Below, piece by piece: positions 44,668 through 53,770 of a stretch of 64,000 nt of DNA; the stretch's first letter is position 1, and each line of letters opens with the position of its first letter. The stretch is taken from NCBI RefSeq assembly GCF_900156055.1, contig NZ_FTMQ01000006.1, forward strand, positions 62,001-126,000. Reading direction: 5' to 3'. The DNA comes from Rhizobium sp. RU33A. Its GTDB lineage: Bacteria > Pseudomonadota > Alphaproteobacteria > Rhizobiales > Rhizobiaceae. A model generated the notes under the pieces. That model was not told where the DNA came from. It was given only the letters and a program-made list of their open reading frames with translations, and did not search any database. Made by a program: the position numbers and the translations under genes.

Positions 44668-45957
44668 TTAGACCGGTTCCCGCGTCATGACAAGGCTGGC
44701 GTTCTGACCACCAAAGCCGAAGGAATTCGAGAGCACAGCCGAAACCGAGGCCTCCCGCTTCACGTTCGGCACCACGTCGAGCACGATCGAGGGATCGGGG
44801 TTCGTGTAGTTGATGGTTGGCGGCACCGTGCTGGTCAGCATGGTCTGGATCGAGAACACTGCCTCGACCGCGCCGGCGGCCGTCAGCGTGTGGCCGATCA
44901 TCGACTTGTTCGACGAAGCCGGAATGGCGTCCTTCAACCGGTCCCCGAAGACCGAGAGCATGGCGCCATATTCCATCTTGTCGTTCTCAGGCGTCGATGT
45001 GCCATGAGCGTTGATGTAGCCGATCGCGTCCTCGGACAGGCCAGCATCGACGAGCGCTGCCTTGATCGTCGCGATCGCAGGACCGCCGTCCGGCGACGAG
45101 CGCGTGCGGTGGAAATGATCGGCCTTTTCGCCACAGCCCTTGATGATGCCGAGCACCTTGGCGCCGCGGGCAATGGCCGATTCCAGCGATTCCAGCACGA
45201 GCGTTGCCGCACCCTCGGCGATGACGAAGCCATCGCGTTCCTTGCTGAAGGGCTTCGATGCCTTTTCCGGTGGGTCGTTCTGGGTGGATAGCGCCGAGAG
45301 CAGCGAGAAGCGGATAACCGCTTCCGGGCTGATCGAGCCGTCGGTCGCAACTGTCAGCGCCCGCTCCGTGCGCCCCTGGCGGATCGCCTCGACGCCGAGC
45401 TGGATCGCGGTGGCACCCGAGGCGCAGGCGGTAGACAGCGTCACCGGCAGGCCGCGCGTGCCGAACTTGTCGGACAGACGCTCGGAAATAGAACCAAACT
45501 GCACGGCTTCGAGGAAGACCGGATCCGGCTGTTCGCGCATGGCAGCAAGAAAGCGGTCATAGGCATCGCCCGGCTGGGTCGAGGCAGGTGCGCGCTCGGC
45601 CAGCGCAAAACGGTCATGCCATTCCGGCTCGACCGGTGGGGCTGCCAGGAAGAGCGGGCCGTTGAAATCGCCATTGATGCCGGCCTGGGCCAGTGCCTCG
45701 ATGGTCGTCTCACGGGCCAGCGCATAGGAGCGCTCGACGGCATTGTTGGCGGGCACGGCGATGAAATCGACGGTTCCGCCGATACGCGTAGACATGCCCT
45801 CGGTGTCGAAGCGCTTGATGTAGTGGATGCCGGATAGTCCCGACGTCAGCTTCGACCAGTTGTCAGAGAGACCCTGGCCGAGCGAGGTGATGACGCCCAT
45901 GCCGGTGACGGCGATGATCGGGCGGCCGAGATGATCCTTGAAACGGCTGTCGGTCAT
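44668..45957 (-). CDS. fabF1XL: Beta-ketoacyl-ACP synthase FabF1XL (catalytically intact)
   Basis: 429-residue condensing enzyme. All catalytic residues are present: Cys178 in LPVTLSTACASGATAIQLGV, His318 in YINAHGTSTPENDKMEYG, and Lys351 and His356 in SNKSMIGHTLTAAGAVEAVF, with the closing SNSFGFGGQNASLVMTRE. It extends the acyl chain on AcpXL towards the very-long-chain hydroxy acid of lipid A. It begins 12 bases after the partner gene encoding a ketosynthase-like subunit without recognisable active-site residues, so the two may act as a heterodimer. Confidence 0.95.
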   Translation of the reverse strand: MTDSRFKDHLGRPIIAVTGMGVITSLGQGLSDNWSKLTSGLSGIHYIKRFDTEGMSTRIGGTVDFIAVPANNAVERSYALARETTIEALAQAGINGDFNGPLFLAAPPVEPEWHDRFALAERAPASTQPGDAYDRFLAAMREQPDPVFLEAVQFGSISERLSDKFGTRGLPVTLSTACASGATAIQLGVEAIRQGRTERALTVATDGSISPEAVIRFSLLSALSTQNDPPEKASKPFSKERDGFVIAEGAATLVLESLESAIARGAKVLGIIKGCGEKADHFHRTRSSPDGGPAIATIKAALVDAGLSEDAIGYINAHGTSTPENDKMEYGAMLSVFGDRLKDAIPASSNKSMIGHTLTAAGAVEAVFSIQTMLTSTVPPTINYTNPDPSIVLDVVPNVKREASVSAVLSNSFGFGGQNASLVMTREPV

Positions 45958-45969
45958 GGATCTAGTTCC

Positions 45970-47175
45970 TCACGCATTCGCCGACAGCACGGCGAGGCCT
46001 TCGCCCCGCACATAGCCGACGGTGGAGATGATGGCATGTTTCGCAGGACCGGCCTGGGCCGCTTCGTTCGCAGCGTCAAAGGCAGGCACCGTGGCGCCGG
46101 CGTCGATGGCAAGCGCTGCGAGCGCGAGGCCTGCCGGGAACTGCGCCTCGACGGAATGGCCGATTGAACCGGCATAGCCCCGCACCGGCATGCCGGCGAA
46201 ACGTTCCGCAAGGTGAGCCTTCTCCCGTTGCGTAAGGTCGGCGAGACCGGACGCGCCGGAAAACACGATAGTGTCCGCGGCCGACAAAGCAGCCGCCTCC
46301 GGCACCATGTCGCCGAGGCGGGCTTCGAGCTTGCCCTCGTCGCGATTGCCGCGATCACCTTCGACAGCGTCGAGCACGGCATAGATATGCGCGCCACGGG
46401 CTTCGGCATGTTCGCGCGATTCCAGCACCAGGAAGGCGCCGACCGTGCCGAGGATCATGCCACCGCCCGAAGAACCATCGCGCGACCAGAGCGGCTGCCA
46501 AGGTCCGGTCTGATGGGCGCGGATGCCTTCGACCAGAAGCAAGATGTCGGGACGCTCGGAAACAAAGGCGCCACCGACAAGCGTGTGGGTCGACTGGCCG
46601 GCCTTGATGCGGGCAAATGCGGTTGCGATCGCCGAGATGCCGGCCGCTTCTTCACCCATGAAGGTGCGCGAGGAACCGGTGACCTTGTGGACGATCGAGA
46701 TATTGCCGGCGAGCAGGTTGGAGAGCTGCGCCAGGAACAAGGTCGGGCGAAGCTCGGTCTTCAGCTTCTCGATCAGGAATTTCTCGCGGTCGTTGCGCTT
46801 CAGCGCCTCATCGACGATCAGGCTGTCTACGGCAATGTCACGTTCACCACCGCCAGCGGCCACGATCAGGTCCATGGTGCCACAAGCGTCCGCATCATCC
46901 TTCATGCCAGCATCGTCAAGCGCCAATCCAGCGGCAAAGACACCGAGCCGCTGCCAGTTTTCCATCTGGCGCTGGTCGCCACGCTTGGCGATCTGCTGCG
47001 ACCAGTCGATCTCGGGCAGCTTGTGCACGACGTAAGGCGCGAACTTTTCGGTCTCAAGCACCGGTTCAGGTGCGGTCTTTGCGGAGAGCAACGCGAGATG
47101 CGCGTCCTTGCCGGTGCCGTGGCAGGTGACGATCCCGACGCCGGTGATCACCACATCATTCGGTTGTTTGACCAT
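45970..47175 (-). CDS. fabF2XL: Ketosynthase-like protein FabF2XL lacking the catalytic triad
   Basis: 401 residues counted from ATG 47175 (GAGAGGA upstream); the frame is open to 47202. Thiolase-fold protein related to beta-ketoacyl-ACP synthases: VVITGVGIVTCHGTGKDAHL, GGGMILGTVGAFLVLESREH, and the closing AIISTVGYVRGEGLAVLSAN. The active sites are lost: where STACAxG should be the sequence reads VTGSSRTFMGEE (165-176), with Ser in place of Cys; the NAHGTSTP segment is replaced by FSGASGLADL; and K-S-x-x-G-H is replaced by GSIGHSVEAQ with no Lys. This is the pattern of chain-length-factor subunits in type II polyketide synthases. A non-catalytic partner of FabF1XL that sets chain length is inferred. 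Confidence 0.87.
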   Translation of the reverse strand: MVKQPNDVVITGVGIVTCHGTGKDAHLALLSAKTAPEPVLETEKFAPYVVHKLPEIDWSQQIAKRGDQRQMENWQRLGVFAAGLALDDAGMKDDADACGTMDLIVAAGGGERDIAVDSLIVDEALKRNDREKFLIEKLKTELRPTLFLAQLSNLLAGNISIVHKVTGSSRTFMGEEAAGISAIATAFARIKAGQSTHTLVGGAFVSERPDILLLVEGIRAHQTGPWQPLWSRDGSSGGGMILGTVGAFLVLESREHAEARGAHIYAVLDAVEGDRGNRDEGKLEARLGDMVPEAAALSAADTIVFSGASGLADLTQREKAHLAERFAGMPVRGYAGSIGHSVEAQFPAGLALAALAIDAGATVPAFDAANEAAQAGPAKHAIISTVGYVRGEGLAVLSANA

Positions 47176-47276
47176 ATGCAATCCTCTCGCCGGCAGGCTC
47201 ACCGGCGTAAAATGCGGGTTTTCCCGAATAAGGCCGCAAGGTCAATAGGAATTGTGCCCTTGCGGCCGAAAGCGTG

Positions 47277-47750
47277 TCAGCCTTGGGCCGCCATCGCGGC
47301 CATCAGGCCAACCTCTTCGGCGCGTTTGCGCACGATCGACGCGAGCGGCACCTCGGAGAACGGCATGGTGCGAAGCTTCAGCTGGGCGTCGCAGACCTTC
47401 TTGCCGCCGCTCGTGATCTTCGCCTTGGTGACGGCAAAGCCCGAACCGTCATGCTCAAGGTCCGCCTCGATATCGAGGACGGCGCCGGGCTCGACGAAGG
47501 TGCGCATCTTCGCGCCATCGACGGACATCAGGAAAGGCATGGCTTCGAAGTCCTTGACGGCAAGCAAAAGCATGCCGGAGGCCTGCGCCATGGTCTCGAT
47601 CAGGAGAACGCCGGGAACCAGTGGCATACCGGGGAAATGCCCTTCGAAGACAGGGCTTTCCATCGGCACCACAGAGGTTGCCTTCAAACGACCAAGGCCG
47701 AGATCCACGCTCTCGACCTTGTCAATCATCTGGAAATATTCAAGCAGCAT
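47277..47750 (-). CDS. fabZXL: 3-hydroxyacyl-ACP dehydratase FabZXL
   Basis: 157-residue hot-dog-fold dehydratase. The catalytic pair is in FEGHFPGMPLVPGVLLIETM (His38 and Glu52), followed by AQASGMLLLAVK; the central sheet FLMSVDGAKMRTFVEPGAVL is standard for FabZ. It removes water from the 3-hydroxyacyl intermediate during very-long-chain elongation on AcpXL. It lies 27 bases after acpXL and 101 bases before fabF2XL in the same operon. Confidence 0.94.
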   Translation of the reverse strand: MLLEYFQMIDKVESVDLGLGRLKATSVVPMESPVFEGHFPGMPLVPGVLLIETMAQASGMLLLAVKDFEAMPFLMSVDGAKMRTFVEPGAVLDIEADLEHDGSGFAVTKAKITSGGKKVCDAQLKLRTMPFSEVPLASIVRKRAEEVGLMAAMAAQG

Positions 47751-47777
47751 GACGATGTCCGCTCCTTTGGGGGCGGG

Positions 47778-48056
47778 TCACCCCTTGGCGGCGCGAAGTT
47801 CGTCGATCTTGGCGCAGAGGTTCTTCAGCACGAAGTACTCTTCGGTCGAAACCTTGCCTTCGTTGACTTCCTGCGTCCACTGCTCGAGCGGGATCTTGAT
47901 GCCGAATTCCTTATCGATCGCAAAGACGATGTCGAGGAAGTCGAGGCTGTCGATGCCGAGGTCATCGATGGTGTGGCTTTCCGGCGTAATCGTTTCGCGG
48001 TCGATTTCGCTGGTCTCAGCAATGATGTCGGCAACTTTGTCGAATGTAGCGGTCAC
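47778..48056 (-). CDS. acpXL: Acyl carrier protein AcpXL
   Basis: 92-residue acidic protein with the phosphopantetheine site GIDSLDFLD at Ser37 and helices matching ACP ([20 protein letters not shown] at the start). It is longer at the C-terminus than the general ACP ([20 protein letters not shown]), as in rhizobial AcpXL. It carries the growing very-long-chain hydroxy fatty acid for lipid A. First gene of the cluster; its promoter should lie in 48057-48161, shared with the end of hemN. Confidence 0.96.
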
Positions 48057-48161
48057 GCCAGTACCTCATGTGTCTTAAATTCTGGGTTCCACATAAGGAA
48101 AACACGGTCAAATGCCAATGGTGGTTTTGTGCGGCAGCGAAATTTGGAGCCGAAGTGTTGC

Positions 48162-49511
48162 TTAAACAGCAATCGAATGGCGTCCCTTGCCATTGGCGAG
48201 ATAGCTGTCGAACACGGCGGCAATGGTGCGCGCGAACGGACGACCGGCCTCGGTGATGAAGAAGTGGTCGTCTTCGATCAGACAGATGCGGTCTTGATTG
48301 GACTGAGCAAAAGCTCGCGCTTCCGCAACGATCGCATCGACTGCATCACCGAACTCCTGCCGCAGTTCCGAAAAGGACATGGCGAAGCGGCACATGATTT
48401 CCTCGATCACCCGGCGCCGCAGCCTGTCGTCTTCGCTGACCTTGATGCCGCGCACGGCTGCCAGTCCGCCGGCGTCGGCCATGCGCTGATACTCGCCAGT
48501 CGCCGGCATGTTCTGGACATAGCCCTGTGGCAACTGACCGATCGAGGAGGCACCGAGCCCGATCAGCGCTTCGGCGGCATCGTCGGTATAGCCCTGGAAA
48601 TTCCGGCGCAGCCGCCCTTCCCGCGCCGCGATCGCCATCCGGTCGTCGGGCAGCGCGAAGTGATCGATGCCAATTGACTCGTAACCGGCAGCAACCAGCA
48701 TCGAGGCGGCAAGGTTCATCTGCGCGAAACGCTCTTCCAACCCAGGCAGAATTTCGTCCTTGATCATCGTCTGGTGCTTCTTCATCCACGGCACATGCGC
48801 ATAGCCGAAAAGCGCGATGCGATCGGGGGCAAGGGACAGGATGTCCTTCACCGTTTCAGCCACCGTCGCCTCCGTCTGGTGCGGAAGTCCGTAGAGGATG
48901 TCGCAATTGACAGAATTCACGCCGCGCGCCCGGACAGCTTCGACCACCGACTTCGTGTGTTCAAAGGTCTGAATACGGTTGATCGCCTTCTGCACCTCAG
49001 GGTGGAAGTCCTGAACCCCGAGACTGGCGCGCGTCATGCCGATGGCGGCAAGCGCATCGTAACGCGGCTCGTCGAGGTCGTTCGGATCCATCTCGACGCT
49101 GATCTCGACATCCTCGGCGAAGGTGAAGGCCGAGCGAAGTGCCGCCATCAGGTCGATCATGTCGTCGGGCCGGACCATCGTGGGAGACCCCCCACCGAAA
49201 TGAACCGCGGTCACGGCAGCGTCGCGACTGACCAGCGCGCCGACCGCCGCAATCTCCTTCTTCAACGATTCCAGATAGATCGCAATCGGCTCGTATTTCA
49301 GCGTATGTTTCGTGTGGCAGGCACAGAACCAACAGAGGCGGTCACAATAGGGGACGTGAATGTAGAGCGAGATGCGCTCCTGTCCAGTGATTGCCTTCAG
49401 CCACTGCGCATATTTGCCGCAGTCGATGCCTTCGTGAAAATGTGGCGCCGTGGGATAGCTGGTGTAACGAGGGACAGCGCCGGAATACTTTGCCAGAAGA
49501 GAATTTTGCAT
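48162..49511 (-). CDS. hemN: Oxygen-independent coproporphyrinogen III dehydrogenase HemN
   Basis: 449-residue radical-SAM enzyme of haem synthesis that works without oxygen. It starts at ATG 49511. The 4Fe-4S motif CxxxCxxC is Cys56, Cys60, Cys63 in SLYIHVPYCDRLCWFCACHT; the SAM-binding GGGSPTMVRPD follows, and NCDILYGLPHQTEATVAETV is the family signature. The full C-terminal HemN domain (GLGASSIGQLPQGYVQNM) marks it as a true HemN rather than HemW. It is divergent from fnrN, with an FNR-type box 67-80 bases upstream, as expected for low-oxygen induction. Confidence 0.96.
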   Translation of the reverse strand: MQNSLLAKYSGAVPRYTSYPTAPHFHEGIDCGKYAQWLKAITGQERISLYIHVPYCDRLCWFCACHTKHTLKYEPIAIYLESLKKEIAAVGALVSRDAAVTAVHFGGGSPTMVRPDDMIDLMAALRSAFTFAEDVEISVEMDPNDLDEPRYDALAAIGMTRASLGVQDFHPEVQKAINRIQTFEHTKSVVEAVRARGVNSVNCDILYGLPHQTEATVAETVKDILSLAPDRIALFGYAHVPWMKKHQTMIKDEILPGLEERFAQMNLAASMLVAAGYESIGIDHFALPDDRMAIAAREGRLRRNFQGYTDDAAEALIGLGASSIGQLPQGYVQNMPATGEYQRMADAGGLAAVRGIKVSEDDRLRRRVIEEIMCRFAMSFSELRQEFGDAVDAIVAEARAFAQSNQDRICLIEDDHFFITEAGRPFARTIAAVFDSYLANGKGRHSIAV

Positions 49512-49577
49512 GGTTTTGCGCTGCCTTGAGACGTGTCGAGCTGCGACCAAAGATAGCGCCGTCTCTCGTCCCGGCCT

Positions 49578-49591
49578 TTGACATCGATCAA
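49578..49591. promoter_or_regulatory. FNR-type box between hemN and fnrN
   Basis: TTGACATCGATCAA fits TTGAY-N4-RTCAA. Its centre is about 73 bases from the hemN start and about 116 bases from the fnrN start, so it can serve hemN activation and fnrN autoregulation. Confidence 0.87.
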
Positions 49592-49700
49592 TTTACTGAT
49601 ACATTTCTCACGTAGAGTTTATCGAAACTCAGAAGCCCGAATTGGGCACTGACCGAGGGGCGCATGGCGTCCGAAGCCGGTCTGATTGGATGGCACGACC

Positions 49701-50426
49701 ATGGATACTTTCAGAAAACATTTTCCGGAATGTGAGGCTCCTGCCGTCTGTCGATCCTGCGACGCGCGCCATGGCGGCCTCTGCTCAGTCCTGACCTCCG
49801 CTCAACTGACCGAACTGAACAAGCATTCGATCCGCCGTCGGGTCGACGCCGGTAACGAGGTTATCGGCCAGGGCGAACAAGTCGGAAGCTACAGCAATAT
49901 CCTGAAGGGCGTGATCAAGCTGTCGAAGATGATGGCCGACGGCCGGCAGCAGATCGTCGGCCTGCAGTTTGCGCCCGACTTCCTTGGTCGCCCGTTCCTT
50001 GGCGAAAGCACGATCACCGCAGAAGCGGCGACCGATACGGATATATGCACCTTCCCGCGCAACATCGTCGACCGTATGGTCGGCGAAGTGCCGGACATGG
50101 AGCGCAAGCTGCATTCCCAGTCGTTGAAGGAGCTGGACGAGGCCCGCGACTGGATGTTGACGCTGGGCCGCAAGACGGCCCAGGAAAAGGTCGCAAGCTT
50201 CCTCTACCTGATCGCGACCCACATCGACCCGGAAAGCGAGGGTATCCAGACCTTCGATCTGCCGCTGTCGCGTGCCGACATCGCCGACTTCCTGGGGCTG
50301 ACCATCGAAACCGTCAGCCGCCAGATGACCAAACTGCGCAAGGATGGCATCATCGTCATCGAGAACAACCGCCACGTCATCCTGCCGAAGCTCGATCGCC
50401 TGCGCGACGCAGCCGGTATCGACTGA
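49701..50426 (+). CDS. fnrN: Oxygen-sensing Crp/Fnr regulator FnrN
   Basis: 241 residues from ATG 49701 (a TTG at 49686 is in frame but lacks support). The iron-sulfur ligand set of FNR is present: Cys17, Cys20, Cys28 near the N-terminus (CRSCDARHGGLC; a further Cys11 lies before) and central Cys116 (TDTDICTFPR). A cyclic-nucleotide-type barrel follows, and the DNA-recognition helix reads LGLTIETVSRQMTKLRKDGI, with the E-x-x-S-R contacts typical of FNR boxes. It is an oxygen-labile activator of microaerobic genes; its likely targets here are fixNOQP, fixGHIS, hemN and itself, given the boxes found. Confidence 0.95.
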   Translation: MDTFRKHFPECEAPAVCRSCDARHGGLCSVLTSAQLTELNKHSIRRRVDAGNEVIGQGEQVGSYSNILKGVIKLSKMMADGRQQIVGLQFAPDFLGRPFLGESTITAEAATDTDICTFPRNIVDRMVGEVPDMERKLHSQSLKELDEARDWMLTLGRKTAQEKVASFLYLIATHIDPESEGIQTFDLPLSRADIADFLGLTIETVSRQMTKLRKDGIIVIENNRHVILPKLDRLRDAAGID

Positions 50427-50493
50427 TCAATCGCCCGTTCTCTTGTCCGAGGACCTGCTGACACGGACCGTGTCCTGGTTCTCTGTCTGAATA

Positions 50494-51471
50494 TCAGATG
50501 ATCTTCGTGACCACCCAGACGAAGGGGATCAACGCCGCCATGACGCCACAGGCTGCGTAGAAAACGCCTATTCCTGTAAGGATATCTGCAGGTCCGGCAT
50601 CGCTGCGGCCGGATGCATGCATCATCGGTTCGCTCACCCTTGTGCCGCCATAGACGCGGGGACCGGCAAGTTGCAGATCCAGTGCTCCCGCCATCGCGGC
50701 TTCCGGCCAGCCGGAATTCGGCGAGCGATGCAATCCGCTATCGCGCAACGCCGCAGACAACGAGCGACGGCCGGCCCCTGCCCCGAGTTTCAAGACCGTG
50801 GCCAGGGCGATGAAAACGGCGGACAACCGCGCGGCCGGCCAGTTCGCGAGATCATCGAGCTTCGCGGAGGCCCAGCCGAATTGCAGGAAGCGCTCATTCT
50901 TGTGGCCGATCATCGAGTCAGCCGTGTTCAGCATCTTGTAGGCGAGGATGCCGGGAAGGCCGGCAATCGCGTACCAGAAAGCCGGTGCAACGACACCATC
51001 GGCAAAGTTTTCGGATAGGCTTTCGATCGCCGCGCGCGAAACACCGGCCTCGTCGAGAGTCTTCGGATCGCGCCCGACGATCATCGCAACCGCTTGCCGA
51101 CCTCCCTCGAGACCATCACGCAAGAGACCGTCGGCCACCGCCTGGACATGATCGCCAAGGCTCTTCTGGGCAAGAAAGACGGCAACGATGATCAGTTCGA
51201 GGATGATGCCGACAAGGCCGAGATGGCCGAACAGGGCAGAAAGCAGCATGCCGACAACCACTGAGCCGGCGAGTAACGCCACGATCGTGAAGACGCCATT
51301 CAAGCGTCGACCTTCGGCTGTGAAACTTGTCCTGTTCAGGCGCTTTTCGAAGAGATCGATCGCTTTGCCGAAGATCACCACCGGATGCGGCACACGTTGC
51401 CAGAGCCATGGCGGATCGCCGACGACCCGGTCGAGAACGATGGCTGCAAGAAGGAGCAGCAGATGGTTCAT
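50494..51471 (-). CDS. cobD: Adenosylcobinamide-phosphate synthase CobD/CbiB
   Basis: 325 residues counted from ATG 51471, which overlaps the cobC stop by four bases. Membrane protein that attaches aminopropanol phosphate to adenosylcobyrate in cobalamin synthesis. The family opening LLLLAAIVLDRVVGDPPWLW is followed by PHPVVIFGKAIDLFEKRLNR, then ENFADGVVAPAFWYAIAGLP and LNTADSMIGHKNERFLQFGW, all CbiB hallmarks, with RDSGLHRSPNSGWPEAAMAG near the end. Length is normal (about 315-330). Last gene of the leftward cob operon. Confidence 0.96.
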   Translation of the reverse strand: MNHLLLLLAAIVLDRVVGDPPWLWQRVPHPVVIFGKAIDLFEKRLNRTSFTAEGRRLNGVFTIVALLAGSVVVGMLLSALFGHLGLVGIILELIIVAVFLAQKSLGDHVQAVADGLLRDGLEGGRQAVAMIVGRDPKTLDEAGVSRAAIESLSENFADGVVAPAFWYAIAGLPGILAYKMLNTADSMIGHKNERFLQFGWASAKLDDLANWPAARLSAVFIALATVLKLGAGAGRRSLSAALRDSGLHRSPNSGWPEAAMAGALDLQLAGPRVYGGTRVSEPMMHASGRSDAGPADILTGIGVFYAACGVMAALIPFVWVVTKII

Positions 51472-52472
51472 GCGCAAACACTCCGGAATGTTCTGAGCGC
51501 CTCGCGGAGACGCGCATCGCCCGCCTCGTCCGGCGCAAGGCCGAAACGCAGCCAGTCTGGTCGGTAGTCGAACTTGCGCGTCAGGATCTGGCGGCTGCAG
51601 AGATGCCGGTGCAATTCGCCGGCTCTTGCATCTTCGACCAGTTGGAAGAGATCGGTGCCACCCCAGACTGTAAGCCCGGATTCGGACAGAACCTCTTGAA
51701 GTACAAGCGCGCGGCTTCGGATCTGCTGAGCGATGAGTCTGGTATCGGACGACATCAAATGCTCGGCAAGCACCAGCGCCGGGCCGGACACGGCCCAAGG
51801 GCCAAGCCATTCGGAAAACTGCGCCGCGACTTCATCAGCAGCGATGACGAAGCCGAGGCGAATGCCGGCAAGGCCGAAGTATTTTCCGAAGGAGCGGAAG
51901 ACGATCAGGTTCGCACTGTCATCGCCCGCAAGACTCTGGTCGAGCAGCATGTCGCCGAAGGCCTCGTCGACCACCAGCATGCCGCCCCGATCTGCGAGAT
52001 CACCGGCCAGCGCTCGAAGCTCGCTCGGTGTGTGGAGCCGTCCGTCCGGATTGTTCGGATTGACCACCACGACGAGACCATGCGCCGTGCTGATCTCGTT
52101 GAGATCACTGATAGCATCCACGGCAAGCCCGGTAGCCGTGAAGGCGCGCGCATATTCGCCATAGGTCGGCGAGACCACGGCAACCCGCGCACTTGATGGC
52201 ACCAGGCGCGGCAACAACTGGATGACGGACTGCGTGCCCGGCACCGGAAGTGGCAAACGATGGCCCGAGCGATAGCAGCGCTGCGCCGCCACTCTCGCCG
52301 CCATCTCGCGTTCCCGGTCGGGCAAGCGATGCCAGGCCCGCATCGGGATCTCGGGCAGATCAGGCGGACAGGGGTTGATCCCGGTCGACAGGTCGAGCCA
52401 GTCTTCAATGCGCCCGCCATAGAGGGCAGAAGCAGCGGCGAGACCGCCACCATGCAGGATCGGCCCGCTCAT
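51468..52472 (-). CDS. cobC: L-threonine-O-3-phosphate decarboxylase CobC
   Basis: 334-residue PLP enzyme that makes aminopropanol phosphate for the cobalamin side chain. Aminotransferase class I fold: DLSTGINPCPPDLPEIPMRA at the N-terminus, VVVVNPNNPDGRLHTPSELR for substrate and cofactor binding, VDEAFGDMLLD with the PLP Asp region, and FRSFGKYFGLAGIRLGFVIA with Lys197 as the Schiff-base lysine. It overlaps cobB and cobD by four bases on each side. CobC supplies the compound that CobD attaches, so the pairing is functional. Confidence 0.95.
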   Translation of the reverse strand: MSGPILHGGGLAAASALYGGRIEDWLDLSTGINPCPPDLPEIPMRAWHRLPDREREMAARVAAQRCYRSGHRLPLPVPGTQSVIQLLPRLVPSSARVAVVSPTYGEYARAFTATGLAVDAISDLNEISTAHGLVVVVNPNNPDGRLHTPSELRALAGDLADRGGMLVVDEAFGDMLLDQSLAGDDSANLIVFRSFGKYFGLAGIRLGFVIAADEVAAQFSEWLGPWAVSGPALVLAEHLMSSDTRLIAQQIRSRALVLQEVLSESGLTVWGGTDLFQLVEDARAGELHRHLCSRQILTRKFDYRPDWLRFGLAPDEAGDARLREALRTFRSVCA

Positions 52473-53770
52473 GCGCCCTCTCCTGCCATGTCGATGAGGT
52501 GCATGTAGGACCCGGCAACGGACCCGCGCCTTAGCCCGACGGCACCGAGCGCTTCGCCGAGAGCGTCCTCCGCCTCGAACAAGCGGTCTGCCGCCCCTTC
52601 CGAAACAACCGTAGAATAATGGAATTCGTGGCCGGTGTAATTTCCAACGAACAGATCGGGAGCGAGCGATTTCAGCCGCCGATAACCCAGATGCCGTTTG
52701 CGGTCCGCATAGCTCGTCACCAATGGCAAGAGCCCGAGCATGGTGTGGCGATGGCCGTCAGCGTCAACGAGCCCATCGCCCAGAACCATATAGCCGCCGC
52801 ATTCCCCATAGATCCGCGCCCCCCGGTCCGCCGCTCCCATCATTGACGAGCGGAAGCAGACAGCAGAGGCCAATCTCCCGGCATGCAATTCGGGATATCC
52901 GCCCGGCAGGTAGATCGCATCGGCATCTGACGACGGACCCTCGTCGGCGAGCGGCGAAAAGAATGAAAGCGTCGCGCCTTGCGCCCGCCAGCCCTCCAGG
53001 AGATGCGGATAGGAAAAAGCGAAGGCGAGATCGCGAGCGACGGCGATGTGCTGACCGAGCGGGGCAATGCCACGCACCGGCGCGCATTCTTTGGGAGGAG
53101 CTGCCTGGACCATTGGAAGCAGTGTGCCAATATCAATCCCCGCATCTATCGCATCGGCCGCTCGCTCGATGAAGCTTTCGAGCGCCGCATGTTCTCCGGC
53201 CTGCACCAGGCCGAGATGCCGCTCCGGGAGGGAAAGCTGCGGGTCACTCCTGAGGCAGCCGAGCACCGGCACCTCGGTCTTTGCCATAGCGCCACGCAAC
53301 ATGGCTTCATGGCGGTCGCTGCCGACACGGTTGAGGATGACGCCGGCGACCCGCACGTCAGCGCGAAATCGCGCAAAGCCCGTTGCAACAGCCGCGACGG
53401 ATTGCGATGTACGAGCACAATCGACAACCAGCACGACAGGCAGGGACAGAAGGCTCGCGAGATCTCCGGCACTTCCCATTCCATCGGCCGCGCCATCGAA
53501 GAGCCCCATCATCGCCTCGATGACCAGCAAGGCATCAGGTGATGTCTGAGCGGCCTGTGCGTGGAGAAACGACGGGCGCATGGCCCAGGGATCGAAGTTG
53601 AAGCAGGGTGTACCACTCGCAGCCGTGTGAAAGGCGGGATCAATATAGTCCGGACCGGCCTTGCCGGGCGCGACCACTAGACCGCGACGCTTCAACGCCC
53701 GCATCAAGCCGAGCGTCACCACTGTCTTGCCCGAACCGGAAGCCGGCGCGGCGATCAGCAATCCGCTCAT
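52469..53770 (-). CDS. cobB: Cobyrinate a,c-diamide synthase CobB
   Basis: 433-residue ATP- and glutamine-dependent amidase of aerobic cobalamin synthesis; in this pathway it works on hydrogenobyrinate. N-terminal P-loop APASGSGKTVVTLGLMRALK (8-16), KAGPDYIDPAFHTAASGTPC, and the class I glutaminase domain in the C-terminal third, with the nucleophile Cys324 in IYGECGGYMVLGDGLVDADG and a downstream GHEFHYS histidine segment. Length is typical. It is coupled to cobA and cobC by four-base overlaps. Confidence 0.96.
   Translation of the reverse strand: MSGLLIAAPASGSGKTVVTLGLMRALKRRGLVVAPGKAGPDYIDPAFHTAASGTPCFNFDPWAMRPSFLHAQAAQTSPDALLVIEAMMGLFDGAADGMGSAGDLASLLSLPVVLVVDCARTSQSVAAVATGFARFRADVRVAGVILNRVGSDRHEAMLRGAMAKTEVPVLGCLRSDPQLSLPERHLGLVQAGEHAALESFIERAADAIDAGIDIGTLLPMVQAAPPKECAPVRGIAPLGQHIAVARDLAFAFSYPHLLEGWRAQGATLSFFSPLADEGPSSDADAIYLPGGYPELHAGRLASAVCFRSSMMGAADRGARIYGECGGYMVLGDGLVDADGHRHTMLGLLPLVTSYADRKRHLGYRRLKSLAPDLFVGNYTGHEFHYSTVVSEGAADRLFEAEDALGEALGAVGLRRGSVAGSYMHLIDMAGEGA

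Noticed and set aside
46213-48078. Long open frame of 621 codons on the plus strand across the acpXL cluster
   Set aside because: It is antisense to acpXL, fabZXL and fabF2XL, which have clear family motifs; high-GC codon bias leaves the opposite strand open. Its translation has no motif and is arginine- and serine-rich.
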